From contig NZ_AQXX01000144.1 in assembly GCF_000376785.1 (NCBI RefSeq), forward strand, positions 224,734 to 288,733: DNA of 64,000 bases, in the 5' to 3' direction. This DNA comes from Hahella ganghwensis DSM 17046. Its GTDB lineage: Bacteria; Pseudomonadota; Gammaproteobacteria; Pseudomonadales; Oleiphilaceae. Every line of letters starts with the position of its first letter. Position 1 is the stretch's first letter. This document shows positions 1-9,967 of the stretch, in pieces. A program made the translations under genes and the position numbers. The notes under the pieces were generated by a model that worked only from the letters and a program-made list of their open reading frames with translations, was not told where the DNA came from and made no database searches.

Positions 1-1137
1 GTCTCTGAAAAGCTGCTTCACGGCACTACTGACGTTCAGAGTGCCATTGAAAACAGCGACATTTCCATGATCTGTGTGGGAACTCCCAGTAAGCGTAATG
101 GCGACCTGGATTTGCGCTACGTAGAGTCTGTCTGCAGAGATATCGGACGTGCCCTACGCGGTAAAGATGAGCGTCACACCATTGTAGTGCGTAGTACCGT
201 ATTGCCTGGAACGGTTAAGAATACCGTTATTCCGATACTGGAAGACTGTGCTCAGAAGCAAGCTGGTAAAGACTTTGGTTTGGCGACTAACCCTGAGTTT
301 CTGCGTGAAAGTACTGCGATTCAGGATTATGACTACCCTCCCATGACCGTGATTGGCGAGCTGGATAAAGACGCTGGTGACGTGCTTCAGGAGCTGTATA
401 AGGATCTGCCTGCGCCGATTATCCGTAAGCCTGTGGAAGTGGCTGAGATGATTAAGTACACCTGTAACGTCTGGCATGCGACCAAGGTGACCTTCGCGAA
501 TGAGATTGGCAACATCGCCAAAGCTCTGGGGGTTGATGGTCGTGATGTGATGGATGTGGTGTGTAAAGATAGTAAGTTGAATATCTCGAAGTATTATATG
601 CGTCCTGGTTTTGCTTTCGGTGGTTCCTGTCTGCCTAAAGATGTTCGAGCGCTAACCTACCGGGCTTCACAAGTGGATGTGCGTCATCCTTTGCTGGCTT
701 CGATTATGGATAGCAACGCCTATCAGGTAGCGAAAGCTTTTGACATCGTTCATTCCTATGGCAAGCGCAACATTCTGATGCTTGGGCTTAGCTTCAAGGC
801 CGGTACTGATGACCTGCGGGAAAGCCCTCTTGTAGATCTGGCGGAAACGCTGATCGGTAAGGGGTACTCTCTGCAGATTTTCGACCGCAATGTTGAGTAT
901 GCTCGTGTTCACGGTGCGAACAAAGAGTACATCAACAGCCATATACCTCACGTTTCCTCATTGCTGACCTCTGATTTGAATGCTGCTATGGAACAGGCAG
1001 ATGTGGTCATCATTGGTAACTCTGATGAGATCTTCGAAAAAGCTCTCATGAATATGCCGTCTGACAAGAAAGTGCTCGATCTGGTTGGTTTCATGAAAAC
1101 CAAAACGGTCGACAATCTTGAAGGTATTTGCTGGTAA
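1..1137 (+). CDS. algD: GDP-mannose 6-dehydrogenase AlgD (5' partial)
   Basis: Oxidises GDP-mannose to GDP-mannuronate, the committed cytoplasmic step of alginate synthesis. The reading frame is open from base 1, so about 58 N-terminal residues (Rossmann NAD-binding start) lie upstream of the window if it matches the 436-residue Pseudomonas protein. Seen: the ICVGTPSKRNGDLDL segment typical of AlgD, and the catalytic cysteine motif GGSCLPKDVRAL (Cys at codon 210 of the partial frame), followed by the C-terminal UDP/GDP-sugar dehydrogenase domain. It is the first gene of the alginate operon, 38 nt before alg8. Its promoter, where AlgU/AlgR-type control would act, is outside the window. Confidence 0.96.
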   Translation, partial: VSEKLLHGTTDVQSAIENSDISMICVGTPSKRNGDLDLRYVESVCRDIGRALRGKDERHTIVVRSTVLPGTVKNTVIPILEDCAQKQAGKDFGLATNPEFLRESTAIQDYDYPPMTVIGELDKDAGDVLQELYKDLPAPIIRKPVEVAEMIKYTCNVWHATKVTFANEIGNIAKALGVDGRDVMDVVCKDSKLNISKYYMRPGFAFGGSCLPKDVRALTYRASQVDVRHPLLASIMDSNAYQVAKAFDIVHSYGKRNILMLGLSFKAGTDDLRESPLVDLAETLIGKGYSLQIFDRNVEYARVHGANKEYINSHIPHVSSLLTSDLNAAMEQADVVIIGNSDEIFEKALMNMPSDKKVLDLVGFMKTKTVDNLEGICW

Positions 1138-1175
1138 GGCAATTTATCAAATCAGATAGCTGATGAGGTTGTTCA

Positions 1176-2672
1176 ATGCAGCACGCTGCACTCTCGACTA
1201 TGCTCCAGAGGCTGAGAAATGCCTCTGGCTGGCTGCTGTACCTCAGTGTGCTGGGAGGGTTAGCCCTCCTGGTGCCCGCAGAGGTATTTGTACCTGAGTC
1301 AAAGCATTTTCTGCTCTTGATCGGTGCCGTGGGGATATGGCGTTATGGAGTGGGTCTCGTGCACTTTGTGCGTGGGATGATATTTCTGTATCTGGTCTAT
1401 CCCTACTATCGCCGTAAGGCCAGACTTCTTGGTGATGAGATAAAGCCTTCTCACGTCTACCTCATGGTGACCAGTTTCCGGATTGATAGCCGGACGACCG
1501 CCATGGTGTATGACTCAGTGATCAAAGAGGCTATACATACCGGTTGGCCGACGACTGTGGTGTGTTCCATTGTAGAGGTTTCGGACGAAATGCTTATCCG
1601 TGCTCTCTGGAAAAAGAATGCACCGCCAGAACATGTGTGCCTGAAGTTTGTCCGAATTCCCGGTACAGGAAAACGTGATGGGCTGGCATATGGCTTCAGG
1701 GCTATTTCCCGGGATTTGCCGGATGAGAACGCTATTGTGGCGGTCGTGGACGGCGACACGGTGCTGGCGCCTGGTGTTGTTTCTACATCGGCTCCGTACT
1801 TTAAGCTGTTTCCCAAAATGGGTGCTTTGACGACCAATGAATTCTGTGAAGTGCAGGGAAGCTACATCATGTCGGAGTGGCATAAGCTTCGATTTGCCCA
1901 GCGTCATATCAATATGTGTTCGATGGCACTTGCCAATCGTGTACTGACACTGACGGGCAGGATGTCCATGTTTCGTGCCTCGGTGGTCACCTCGCCCCTG
2001 TTTATCGAAGATGTTGAGCATGACCAGCTTAATCACTGGCGTTTGGGGACATTCAAGTTCCTTACCGGCGATGATAAATCCAGTTGGTTCAGTCTTATGC
2101 GGATGGGGTATGACACCTGGTATGTGCCGGACGCGGTAATCAATACGGTTGAGCATCCACCGGATAAAAACTTTGTCCGCGCCAGTCGTAAACTCATGTT
2201 CCGTTGGTACGGAAACAATCTTCGGCAGAATAGTCGCGCTTCAAAGCTGGGACCCTCCAGACTTGGTTGGTTTACATACTACGTTGTATGGGATCAACGG
2301 ATCTCAATGTGGACAAGTATTCTGGGATTGACGGCTGCAATTGTCGCGGCACTTAAGTTTTCGATTGGTTACCTAATAATCTATTTCCTATGGATAGGCT
2401 TAACACGATTGGTGTTGACGTTTCTGTTACTGGCCTCAGGGCATAGCATTGGTCCTCTTTATCCTCTGATTCTTTACTACAACCAGATTTTTGGATCGAT
2501 CATGAAAATCTATGTGGTATTCAGGCTGGACAGGCAAAGCTGGACGAGGCAGGACACCAAACTCAGTAAAGACTCGAAGACATTTCATGGCTGGTTTAAC
2601 CAATGGTCTTCCAGAATGATGACCTTTTCATCGGTCAGCGTATTTCTGGCGATTGTTTTTGCAATAGTCTGA
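1176..2672 (+). CDS. alg8: mannuronan synthase catalytic subunit Alg8
   Basis: Family-2 glycosyltransferase of the inner membrane that polymerises GDP-mannuronate. It is 498 residues (Pseudomonas 494). Two N-terminal membrane segments (about residues 18-38 and 43-75) precede the GT2 domain with the VVDGDT Asp motif. C-terminal hydrophobic segments follow (about 375-435 and 480-498). Known in Pseudomonas to need Alg44 bound to c-di-GMP. It lies 38 nt after algD and 188 nt before the alg44 start. Identification rests on similarity along the full length and operon position. Confidence 0.95.
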   Translation: MQHAALSTMLQRLRNASGWLLYLSVLGGLALLVPAEVFVPESKHFLLLIGAVGIWRYGVGLVHFVRGMIFLYLVYPYYRRKARLLGDEIKPSHVYLMVTSFRIDSRTTAMVYDSVIKEAIHTGWPTTVVCSIVEVSDEMLIRALWKKNAPPEHVCLKFVRIPGTGKRDGLAYGFRAISRDLPDENAIVAVVDGDTVLAPGVVSTSAPYFKLFPKMGALTTNEFCEVQGSYIMSEWHKLRFAQRHINMCSMALANRVLTLTGRMSMFRASVVTSPLFIEDVEHDQLNHWRLGTFKFLTGDDKSSWFSLMRMGYDTWYVPDAVINTVEHPPDKNFVRASRKLMFRWYGNNLRQNSRASKLGPSRLGWFTYYVVWDQRISMWTSILGLTAAIVAALKFSIGYLIIYFLWIGLTRLVLTFLLLASGHSIGPLYPLILYYNQIFGSIMKIYVVFRLDRQSWTRQDTKLSKDSKTFHGWFNQWSSRMMTFSSVSVFLAIVFAIV

Positions 2673-2860
2673 CCCGGCCTGTCAGATACCACTGGACGGT
2701 CAATTATCAAAAGTTATTTGCAGGTCGGACAAAGTAAGAACAACAAGCAATTAATAAAAATTATCACGAAGTCGTTGGAGAAACGGGTTAGTCGGGGATA
2801 TCTGACTCCTGAATATGCAGGTGTCCCCGGAGATGAGAATTCAACTTGAAGGAAGTGTTC

Positions 2861-4036
2861 ATGAATACTGCAGAGAATATAAACGTTGTACATGAATCTG
2901 AGGCGCAGCGGCAGTACGCCAGGGTAAGGATGCCCATCGTTCTTGAAATGGTAGTAGAAGAAGGCGGCGTCAAGAAGCAAAAGCGTTATACGGTCCACGA
3001 TATTTCAGCCGGAGGCTTTGGTCTGCAATGTACCAAGCAGGATTTCCAGGCCGGGAAAATCTATCAGGGGACTCTTAAGATCAATATTGACGGGTTTACC
3101 CTCGGCTTGGAGGCTAGCTTTCAAGCGCGCAATATCCAATCCGGAAGTACAAGGGTCGGTTTTGAGTTTCAGGATATCGGGCCAAGAGAGATTTCAGCAC
3201 TCCGGTATTTAATAACGTCCTATCTAAGTGGTGAGCTGGTTACAGTTGGTGACATGCTGAATACCCTGTCCAGAGAAAACTTCACCAAGGCCCGCAAGAG
3301 CTCTGGTTCTGGTTCCTCCTGGAATAGTCGTGTCAAGGCTCTGGCCGGCAGCGTGGCGTTCTTTTTCGTAGGTGTCATGGCTGCTGGATTTGTTGCCGGG
3401 CAGCTATACGACACTTACTTCGTTACAGCTTCGAAAAGTGCGGTGCTGATGGCTGACACTTATCAAATCGACATGCCAAGAGATGGTGTTGTAAAGCCCT
3501 TGGTGGCAATGAATACGGAAGTGAAAAAAGGTCAGGCGATCGCCACATTTGACTCTCCAATTCTGGATTTCCTGAAGACAGAAATGGTGGACTCAATGAA
3601 CTCGGAATCTCTCGAGATGATGACGGAGACATATATCAAGGGGACTTTAACCAGCCCATGTGACTGTATCGTTTTAGATGGTGTGGCGACGGAAGGTCAG
3701 TTTGTTCCAAAAGGAACGCCGGTGATGAGACTGGGAGTCAAAGATGTTCAGCCATATGTATTGGCTACTTTTGATTTCAATCAGGTCGAAGAATTGGCAC
3801 GTGGTGCCAGGGTTGAAGTGGAAATCATCGGTGACGCAGAGACCTATTACGGTTCGATTGAGCATTTGACGATCGCAGGTCAAGGCAAAAGTGCCACCCC
3901 AGGTAATTCAGTTGAGGCGAGGATCATTCTTGACAGTATGCCTGCTCAAGCACCCGTCGGACATCCGGCGATCGTGAAAAAGACTGATCTGCCGTTGTCT
4001 TTTGTTTCGTCTGCTGTAGCCAAAATAGGTCAGTAA
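2861..4036 (+). CDS. alg44: alginate co-polymerase Alg44, c-di-GMP receptor
   Basis: Inner-membrane c-di-GMP receptor that activates Alg8. The ATG at 2861 is chosen because GAAGGAAG sits just upstream and the protein then begins MNTAENINVVHESEAQ, as in Pseudomonas; a TTG 15 nt earlier is also in frame. The PilZ domain has R17-x3-R21 and D47-x-S-x-x-G, the c-di-GMP-binding residues, intact. One membrane span lies near residues 150-172, then a periplasmic HlyD/membrane-fusion-like domain. It is 391 residues against 389 in P. aeruginosa. Alginate polymerisation here should therefore be gated by c-di-GMP (inference from family). Confidence 0.95.
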   Translation: MNTAENINVVHESEAQRQYARVRMPIVLEMVVEEGGVKKQKRYTVHDISAGGFGLQCTKQDFQAGKIYQGTLKINIDGFTLGLEASFQARNIQSGSTRVGFEFQDIGPREISALRYLITSYLSGELVTVGDMLNTLSRENFTKARKSSGSGSSWNSRVKALAGSVAFFFVGVMAAGFVAGQLYDTYFVTASKSAVLMADTYQIDMPRDGVVKPLVAMNTEVKKGQAIATFDSPILDFLKTEMVDSMNSESLEMMTETYIKGTLTSPCDCIVLDGVATEGQFVPKGTPVMRLGVKDVQPYVLATFDFNQVEELARGARVEVEIIGDAETYYGSIEHLTIAGQGKSATPGNSVEARIILDSMPAQAPVGHPAIVKKTDLPLSFVSSAVAKIGQ

Positions 4037-4122
4037 TCGGACCCCGCCTTGCCAGGATGGCATATGGGGTAAGCGTGACATCGTTTGCAGGCAGCTTTTG
4101 GCTGCCATGGTAGGTCTTTTTT

Positions 4123-5502
4123 ATGCGAACAAGAGTATCTCTACTTGCTGTATCTCTGGCGTTAGTTGTGTCTGGCTGTGCAAGTCTGCCGGATTATGAT
4201 CTTGCGAGGGATGCCGTTGAGGGCGGAGACCCGGACACTGCAGTTGAACATCTTAAGCCTCTGGCTGATTTCGGTATGCCCGAAGCCCAGGTGTTGTTGG
4301 GAGATATATATCAGAGCCAGGATGACCCTGACTCCTTTGTGCTGGCTGAAGGTCTTTATCTGAAGGCGGCGGAAACTGGATATGTCCGAGCCTATGGACG
4401 GTTAGGGCGTCTGTACCAGCGTCGGGTTCAGAATGAAGGAGATGAGTCCAGGCTGAAGGAAGCTCAGCACTATCTTGAGAAAGCTCTGGATAATGAAGAT
4501 ACATCTGTCATCGCTGAATTGGTTGAGTTGTATATCGCATATCCGGAAATCGTTGGTAACAGAGATGTAGAGGCACTTATCCGCCAGAGTATGGCAGAGG
4601 GCGACCTGGATGCGAATTACGCGCTTGTCCGTCTGTATCAGATGCGTGGTGAAGCTGAGCAGCGTAAGCAGGAAATTGCAGAGCTGTGTCGCGAAGCCCT
4701 TCCCGAAGTACCTGAGTGTTATCTGGAAATTGCCGAAATATACCAGGAGCAACCGGATCTTGGTGATGTGGAAACGCTACTGGAGAAAGTGAAGGAGCAT
4801 TGGACCAGTGGGCGGATTCGATCAGGTACCGTCTGGAAAATCGCCAATTGGCTCGCGGATAAAGAGCGCCTCAAGCCTAAACCAGCAGAAGCGCTTGAGT
4901 TATTGGTCATGATCGAGGACGGATATCCAAGGTCCATATATGGGCAAGTGAGATTACTTAATGAATTCCCTACGCTGGGAAGCACTGAGCACCTGCTGGA
5001 TCTGCTGAAGCGGGGGCGGGATCTCGGCTTGGCTGAAGTCGAGCTGTATACAGGAAGAATCTATTACAAAGGCAAGCATGTTCCTCTGGATGCGAAGAAG
5101 GCTGAGCATCATTTTTTAATTGCCAGTAAAGAGATCCCCAAGGCTCACTATTACCTTGGCAACATCTATCGAGAAGGCTATTTGGGGCGGGATGAGCCCC
5201 GCAAAGCAGTAGACCATTATCTGATAGCGGCACGGGCCGGATCGATGCAGGCCGATTTCGCATTAGCAGAATGTTTTTGGGAAGGCATCGGCATAAAACG
5301 GAATGTCGGGTATGCCTATTCCTTTGCCAAGCTGGCGCTTGCCGGGGGGCATCCTCGTGCGGCGGCATTATTGGAACAAATCAAAGCAATTGTCACACCG
5401 GAAACTATTGCTCTGGGGGATATCATTGCCCTCCGGGAGCAGGCTGAGCGTGAGAAAGCAATGCTAGCTCAGGTGGACAGCGATACAGAGGAAAGTGAGT
5501 AA
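4123..5502 (+). CDS. algK: alginate export lipoprotein AlgK
   Basis: Outer-membrane lipoprotein scaffold that positions AlgE and links periplasmic alginate enzymes. It has a signal peptide with lipobox VSGC (Cys19) followed by Sel1/TPR-like helical repeats throughout, for example around residues 45-110 and 330-430. It is 459 residues (Pseudomonas 475). An acidic C-terminal tail ends ESE. The stop is 2 nt before algE, so the two are probably translationally coupled. Confidence 0.92.
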   Translation: MRTRVSLLAVSLALVVSGCASLPDYDLARDAVEGGDPDTAVEHLKPLADFGMPEAQVLLGDIYQSQDDPDSFVLAEGLYLKAAETGYVRAYGRLGRLYQRRVQNEGDESRLKEAQHYLEKALDNEDTSVIAELVELYIAYPEIVGNRDVEALIRQSMAEGDLDANYALVRLYQMRGEAEQRKQEIAELCREALPEVPECYLEIAEIYQEQPDLGDVETLLEKVKEHWTSGRIRSGTVWKIANWLADKERLKPKPAEALELLVMIEDGYPRSIYGQVRLLNEFPTLGSTEHLLDLLKRGRDLGLAEVELYTGRIYYKGKHVPLDAKKAEHHFLIASKEIPKAHYYLGNIYREGYLGRDEPRKAVDHYLIAARAGSMQADFALAECFWEGIGIKRNVGYAYSFAKLALAGGHPRAAALLEQIKAIVTPETIALGDIIALREQAEREKAMLAQVDSDTEESE

Positions 5503-5504
5503 GT

Positions 5505-6851
5505 ATGAAAGGGTTGCAGTTTTATATGCGTACTGTTTTTTCCAGTATTTCTCTGGGCGCCGGTTTGCTTGTCGTGGCGAGCATGCCTGCGCTGGCTGAC
5601 GATGCTGACGAGAAGTCGTATGAATCAAAAATATATGTTAATCCGTTTTTTATATCAGATGCGGATCGTGATCTCGGGACACGGGAAGGCGGGAAATCTG
5701 ATGAGTTCGGAATTATTGTCAAACCTTGGCTTAAGATGCAATTCAGTGAGCATTGGAGTGGTTTGATATACGGACAGGCATTCTATTCCACTGATACTGT
5801 TGATATCGACTCCGAAGAGGGGGGGGATGCATCGGACGGATTTGTCGGGCTCCGGGAGTTATGGCTTGACTGGAACGGGCTGACAGATTACCCGGGTGAA
5901 TCCATCAGATTGGGACGTGAAAGACTGCAGTATGATGATGGGATTTGGATAGATACAGACATTACGCTGCTGCGTTGGCGTTGGGATACAACCTTGTTTG
6001 ATGCAACGGCTGGTGTTGCTGAGAAATTGAGTCGGTTCCGTAGTGATGATTCAGAGTTGAGCGATGATGAGAAGGACCTTCTACGTCTCTTCGCCAGCGG
6101 TCGCTGGCAATATCAAAGACAGCATTTTGCTGATTTACGCGTACTGCACACCGAAGGGAGGGATGATTCACCAACAGAGCCCTCATTGACCTGGGTAAAT
6201 TTAGGCTTCGATAGCCAGTATATGGATTATCGGGCCAGAAATCCTTTTGCGTATACGGTTGATCTTTTCAATGTCTCCGGAGATGAAGAGCTCGCGGGTA
6301 GCAGACAAAGTGTTAATGGGTGGGCAGCTGATCTTGGTATCCGTTGGCGTCCCAGCGGGTTCCAGAATTTCGCGCTAGGTGCTCACTATGCAATCGCCCC
6401 CGGAGACGAGGACGGTGGGTTCCGACAATCGGGGCTGGAGAGTAACCGCTCCGCATTTACGGGAACAAGAGCGAAGTTTCATCGATTCAATGAGGCGCTA
6501 AAGGCAACGCTTTATAACATTGAAGTCATGACTGCCTATGTCAGTTACAGCGACATGGATTGGGATGTCAGTCTGGTTTATCAGCAGTTCAGGTTGGATG
6601 ACCCCACCTTGGGCGTCTTTATCGACGGCATTTCTCTGGCTCCGACGGCTCTGGATGACGACCTGGGTAGCGGTCTGGATCTTGTCACCTCAGTGTACTG
6701 GCCTGAAGAAGCCCCTATGTTTGATGGATTGGCCGTCGATAGCTACCTGAGGTTGCGTCTGTCTGGATTCCAGCCAGGAGATGCATACGCTAATGGTGAT
6801 CTTGATGACCTACGTTATCGTGCCACTTTTGATTGGGTCATGAGGTTTTAG
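5505..6851 (+). CDS. algE: alginate outer-membrane porin AlgE
   Basis: Beta-barrel that lets alginate cross the outer membrane. The ATG at 5505 is preceded by GAGGAAAG at 5488-5495. An N-terminal signal peptide ends near ALADDADE, then come long alternating amphipathic strands (RLGRERLQYDDG, RGLRELWLDWNG-like segments) and the terminal aromatic Phe-Trp-Val-Met-Arg-Phe type ending expected of an outer-membrane barrel. It is 448 residues, shorter than the roughly 490 of P. aeruginosa, suggesting shorter loops. It sits 2 nt after algK and 9 nt before algG. Confidence 0.93.
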   Translation: MKGLQFYMRTVFSSISLGAGLLVVASMPALADDADEKSYESKIYVNPFFISDADRDLGTREGGKSDEFGIIVKPWLKMQFSEHWSGLIYGQAFYSTDTVDIDSEEGGDASDGFVGLRELWLDWNGLTDYPGESIRLGRERLQYDDGIWIDTDITLLRWRWDTTLFDATAGVAEKLSRFRSDDSELSDDEKDLLRLFASGRWQYQRQHFADLRVLHTEGRDDSPTEPSLTWVNLGFDSQYMDYRARNPFAYTVDLFNVSGDEELAGSRQSVNGWAADLGIRWRPSGFQNFALGAHYAIAPGDEDGGFRQSGLESNRSAFTGTRAKFHRFNEALKATLYNIEVMTAYVSYSDMDWDVSLVYQQFRLDDPTLGVFIDGISLAPTALDDDLGSGLDLVTSVYWPEEAPMFDGLAVDSYLRLRLSGFQPGDAYANGDLDDLRYRATFDWVMRF

Positions 6852-6860
6852 GGGGCAGGG

Positions 6861-8528
6861 ATGATGACAGCGGGAAATGCCGACAGCATGGACATGACAG
6901 CAATGCAGCATCATTGGCGGCTGGCTGTGGCATCTGTATTGATGCTCTTCCTTCTGACGGGTGTACCGACTCTGGCTGATGCTGCGAAAAAAGGAGTTGC
7001 TACGGCTGAGGCCAGCGATTCAGAAACAGAGGTGGATGAAGATGCAGGAGCTGATGATTCGCCGAAACTGAAGGATGGCCCTTACCAAATGGATTACGTG
7101 CCGGCGGAAGCTCTCCAGCTTCCAGCGCCGGCATTGCCTCCAATTGATATTTATAACGAGGATTGGGTACGGCAACGGTTGGATGAGACCGGCCATGGTG
7201 GTGAACCGGTTGTCAGAGTCGAACGGATGTTCAAGAAGGCTACCCTACGAGAGTTTACGGCTTCGGATCGCGCTGTTGAATGGGCTAGGCGACAATTGTC
7301 GCACCCCAAGGCGGTCTTTGTGCGTTCGGGGAGAGTCACGGCAAAAGACATATTGCAACAGGTTAATAACCGGGCGTTCTTTGAGGAGCTGTCACCGGGG
7401 GTATTTATATTACGGCTGCCTTTGGTTGTTGAACATGGTGCTTCTCTGGTGTTGGACGGAGAGGAAATCAAAACCTTACGCCTGTCCCAGGACAGGGGGG
7501 CTTTCATTGAAGTGCATGGCCAGTTATACACCTTGAATATGGAGATGGTCGCCTGGGATGAAAGTGCCGATACCAATGCTCAGTACGAGTCGTCAAAAGA
7601 ATTCAGGCCTTTCCTGACTACTTGGGGCGGGAGCAAGCTGTATATGTCCGGCACTCGCGTTGTGAGCTTTGGATACAACAAGAGTAAGTCATACGGAATT
7701 ACAGTGTCCCATTACAGTGAGGACGAAAATGAGGAGTTAAGGCAAGAAGGCCCTAAGTCCTGGATCATGGATTCCGAGTTTGTGGATGTCTATTACGGCT
7801 TCTACTGTTTTGAAGCTGAAGGTCTGGTCGTTGTCCGCAACAAGTACATCAACAACATTGTTTATGGCATAGATCCACATGACTACTCATCGCATTTGGT
7901 GATTGCAGAAAACGAAGTATATGGAACCGTGAAAAAACACGGGATTATCGTATCGCGCTCAGTCAATGACAGTTGGATATTCAACAATAAGAGCTATGAC
8001 AACGCCATATCGGGATTCGTGCTTGACCGCTCCAGTGAGCGTAATGTCATCGCCAACAATCTGGCCTACCGCAATGGTGGTGACGGGTACACATTGTATG
8101 AGAGTCATGACAATCTTTTCTGGTCAAACCTGGCTTTTGATAATAACCGTCATGGAATTCGGGCGCGGAACAGTGCCAATCTGCGTCTGTATGGTAATAA
8201 AGCCTTCCGTAATGGCGGTTTTGGTATCTATGGACATATCGCGGATCTATCCAACACAGACAGGGATTTTGAACATGATCCCTATGAAATGAGAGTCTCG
8301 ATGACCATCCATGGTGGTAACTATGCCCTGAATGCCCGTGGGCCATTCCATGTGGAGCATCCTGAGTCCGTTGTTCTTTACGATCTGGATATGCGTTTCC
8401 CCGTGAACTCATATGGCCTGCAGTTGTTCGGTATATTCAAACCGCACCAGTCTTCGTTGTTGGAGGCGTTGATTAAGGATCAGCGTGCGGTGAAGTTACA
8501 TCCGGTGGAGTTAGCCAGGGAGAGCTAA
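6861..8528 (+). CDS. algG: mannuronan C5-epimerase AlgG
   Basis: Periplasmic enzyme converting polymer mannuronate to guluronate. A signal/anchor segment (about residues 20-40) is followed by a low-complexity acidic linker (about 51-68), then the right-handed parallel beta-helix repeats. The catalytic DPHDYS motif is at residues 338-343. It is 555 residues (Pseudomonas 543). GGGGGCAGGG directly precedes the ATG. In P. aeruginosa algX follows algG; here algI follows 4 nt later. Confidence 0.95.
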   Translation: MMTAGNADSMDMTAMQHHWRLAVASVLMLFLLTGVPTLADAAKKGVATAEASDSETEVDEDAGADDSPKLKDGPYQMDYVPAEALQLPAPALPPIDIYNEDWVRQRLDETGHGGEPVVRVERMFKKATLREFTASDRAVEWARRQLSHPKAVFVRSGRVTAKDILQQVNNRAFFEELSPGVFILRLPLVVEHGASLVLDGEEIKTLRLSQDRGAFIEVHGQLYTLNMEMVAWDESADTNAQYESSKEFRPFLTTWGGSKLYMSGTRVVSFGYNKSKSYGITVSHYSEDENEELRQEGPKSWIMDSEFVDVYYGFYCFEAEGLVVVRNKYINNIVYGIDPHDYSSHLVIAENEVYGTVKKHGIIVSRSVNDSWIFNNKSYDNAISGFVLDRSSERNVIANNLAYRNGGDGYTLYESHDNLFWSNLAFDNNRHGIRARNSANLRLYGNKAFRNGGFGIYGHIADLSNTDRDFEHDPYEMRVSMTIHGGNYALNARGPFHVEHPESVVLYDLDMRFPVNSYGLQLFGIFKPHQSSLLEALIKDQRAVKLHPVELARES

Positions 8529-8532
8529 AGCG

Positions 8533-9945
8533 ATGGTATTTTCCTCCAATATATTTCTGTTTTTGTTTCTGCCAGCCTTTCTGGCAGTGTATTACCTGAC
8601 CCCTTATCGGGGAAAATCGTTAGTTATTCTGATCGGCAGCTACCTGTTTTATGCATGGTGGCGGGTCGACTTCCTGCTGCTGTTTGTCGCAGTAACGTTT
8701 TGGAATTACTGGATAGGCATCAACATATCCAATGCCCTGTCAGGATCAGTTAAAGCCAAGAGGTGGGTGGCTCTGGGAGTGGCCGGTAACCTAGGAACTC
8801 TGGGTTACTTTAAATATGCAAATTTTGGTGTCGATAGCCTTAATGCGCTACTGACCGGTCTGGGCTTCCAGCCGTTTGAAATCATGCATGTGATTCTGCC
8901 TATTGGTATTTCGTTTTATATCTTCCAGGCAATCAGCTATATCGTGGATGTCTACCGTGGAGATACAGAGCCCACTCGACGTTTTATCGACTTTGCGGCA
9001 TTTATCGCGTTGTTCCCTCAACTTATCGCCGGTCCGGTGCTGCGTTATAAAGATTTGGCAGATCAGTTCTATGACCGAACCCACACCGTCGATAAGTTTT
9101 CGGAAGGGGCATCCCGGTTTATGCAGGGATTTGTCAAGAAGGTGATCATTGCGGATACCATCGCTCCTCTGGTCGATAATCTCTATGCCCTGGAAAATCC
9201 CACGGCTGCAGATGCCTGGCTGGGGGCTCTGGCCTATGCCGCACAACTGTATTTCGATTTCTCTGGATACAGTGATATGGCCATTGGGTTAGGTTTGATG
9301 ATGGGCTTCCGGTTTATTGAGAACTTCAATCAGCCATATATCAGCCAGAGCATCACTGAATTCTGGCGGCGTTGGCATATCAGTCTTTCGAGCTGGTTGA
9401 GAGACTATCTCTATATACCGTTGGGTGGCAATCGGTTTGGTACGTTTAACACCTACCGTAATCTGTTTCTGACGATGTTACTTGGTGGCTTGTGGCATGG
9501 TGCGAACTGGACCTTTGTCATCTGGGGCGCCTGGCATGGCATCTGGCTGGCGATCGAACGCTACCTTGGATGGGGAGATGATCGAGGCCGTTTTCTGCCA
9601 TTCCGCTGGATATTCACGTTCTTCCTGGTTTTGATGGGATGGGTGATATTCAGGGCTGCCAATGTGGATGAAGCTCTTAAAGTCTATAACGCGATGTTCT
9701 TCTCCTTTGAGTGGAGCTTCAGTGCTCTTTATGTCGAGTCTATCAACAGTCTACAGATATTCACTTTAATTCTGGCGTATGTGTTGATTGTTTTGTTGGG
9801 TGTGCGTGCCAAATATGCTTCGGCCAGAGATATGTCTGCAACGGGGTTAAGGTTTGCCTCTGTGGTGTTGTTGCCGCTGTTTGCATTATCGATTCTCAAG
9901 CTTTCGGCGCAGAACTATTCGCCTTTTCTCTATTTTCAATTTTGA
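8533..9945 (+). CDS. algI: alginate O-acetyltransferase membrane protein AlgI
   Basis: MBOAT-family polytopic inner-membrane protein thought to pass acetyl groups to the periplasm for alginate O-acetylation. The MBOAT signature LLGGLWHGANWTFVIWGAWH contains the essential-type histidine at residue 322, the same number as in P. aeruginosa. About ten hydrophobic segments are visible. It is 470 residues against 520, with a shorter C-terminus. It lies 4 nt after algG and 22 nt before algJ. Confidence 0.95.
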   Translation: MVFSSNIFLFLFLPAFLAVYYLTPYRGKSLVILIGSYLFYAWWRVDFLLLFVAVTFWNYWIGINISNALSGSVKAKRWVALGVAGNLGTLGYFKYANFGVDSLNALLTGLGFQPFEIMHVILPIGISFYIFQAISYIVDVYRGDTEPTRRFIDFAAFIALFPQLIAGPVLRYKDLADQFYDRTHTVDKFSEGASRFMQGFVKKVIIADTIAPLVDNLYALENPTAADAWLGALAYAAQLYFDFSGYSDMAIGLGLMMGFRFIENFNQPYISQSITEFWRRWHISLSSWLRDYLYIPLGGNRFGTFNTYRNLFLTMLLGGLWHGANWTFVIWGAWHGIWLAIERYLGWGDDRGRFLPFRWIFTFFLVLMGWVIFRAANVDEALKVYNAMFFSFEWSFSALYVESINSLQIFTLILAYVLIVLLGVRAKYASARDMSATGLRFASVVLLPLFALSILKLSAQNYSPFLYFQF

Positions 9946-9967
9946 GGTCGATCAGGGATAACGTGTC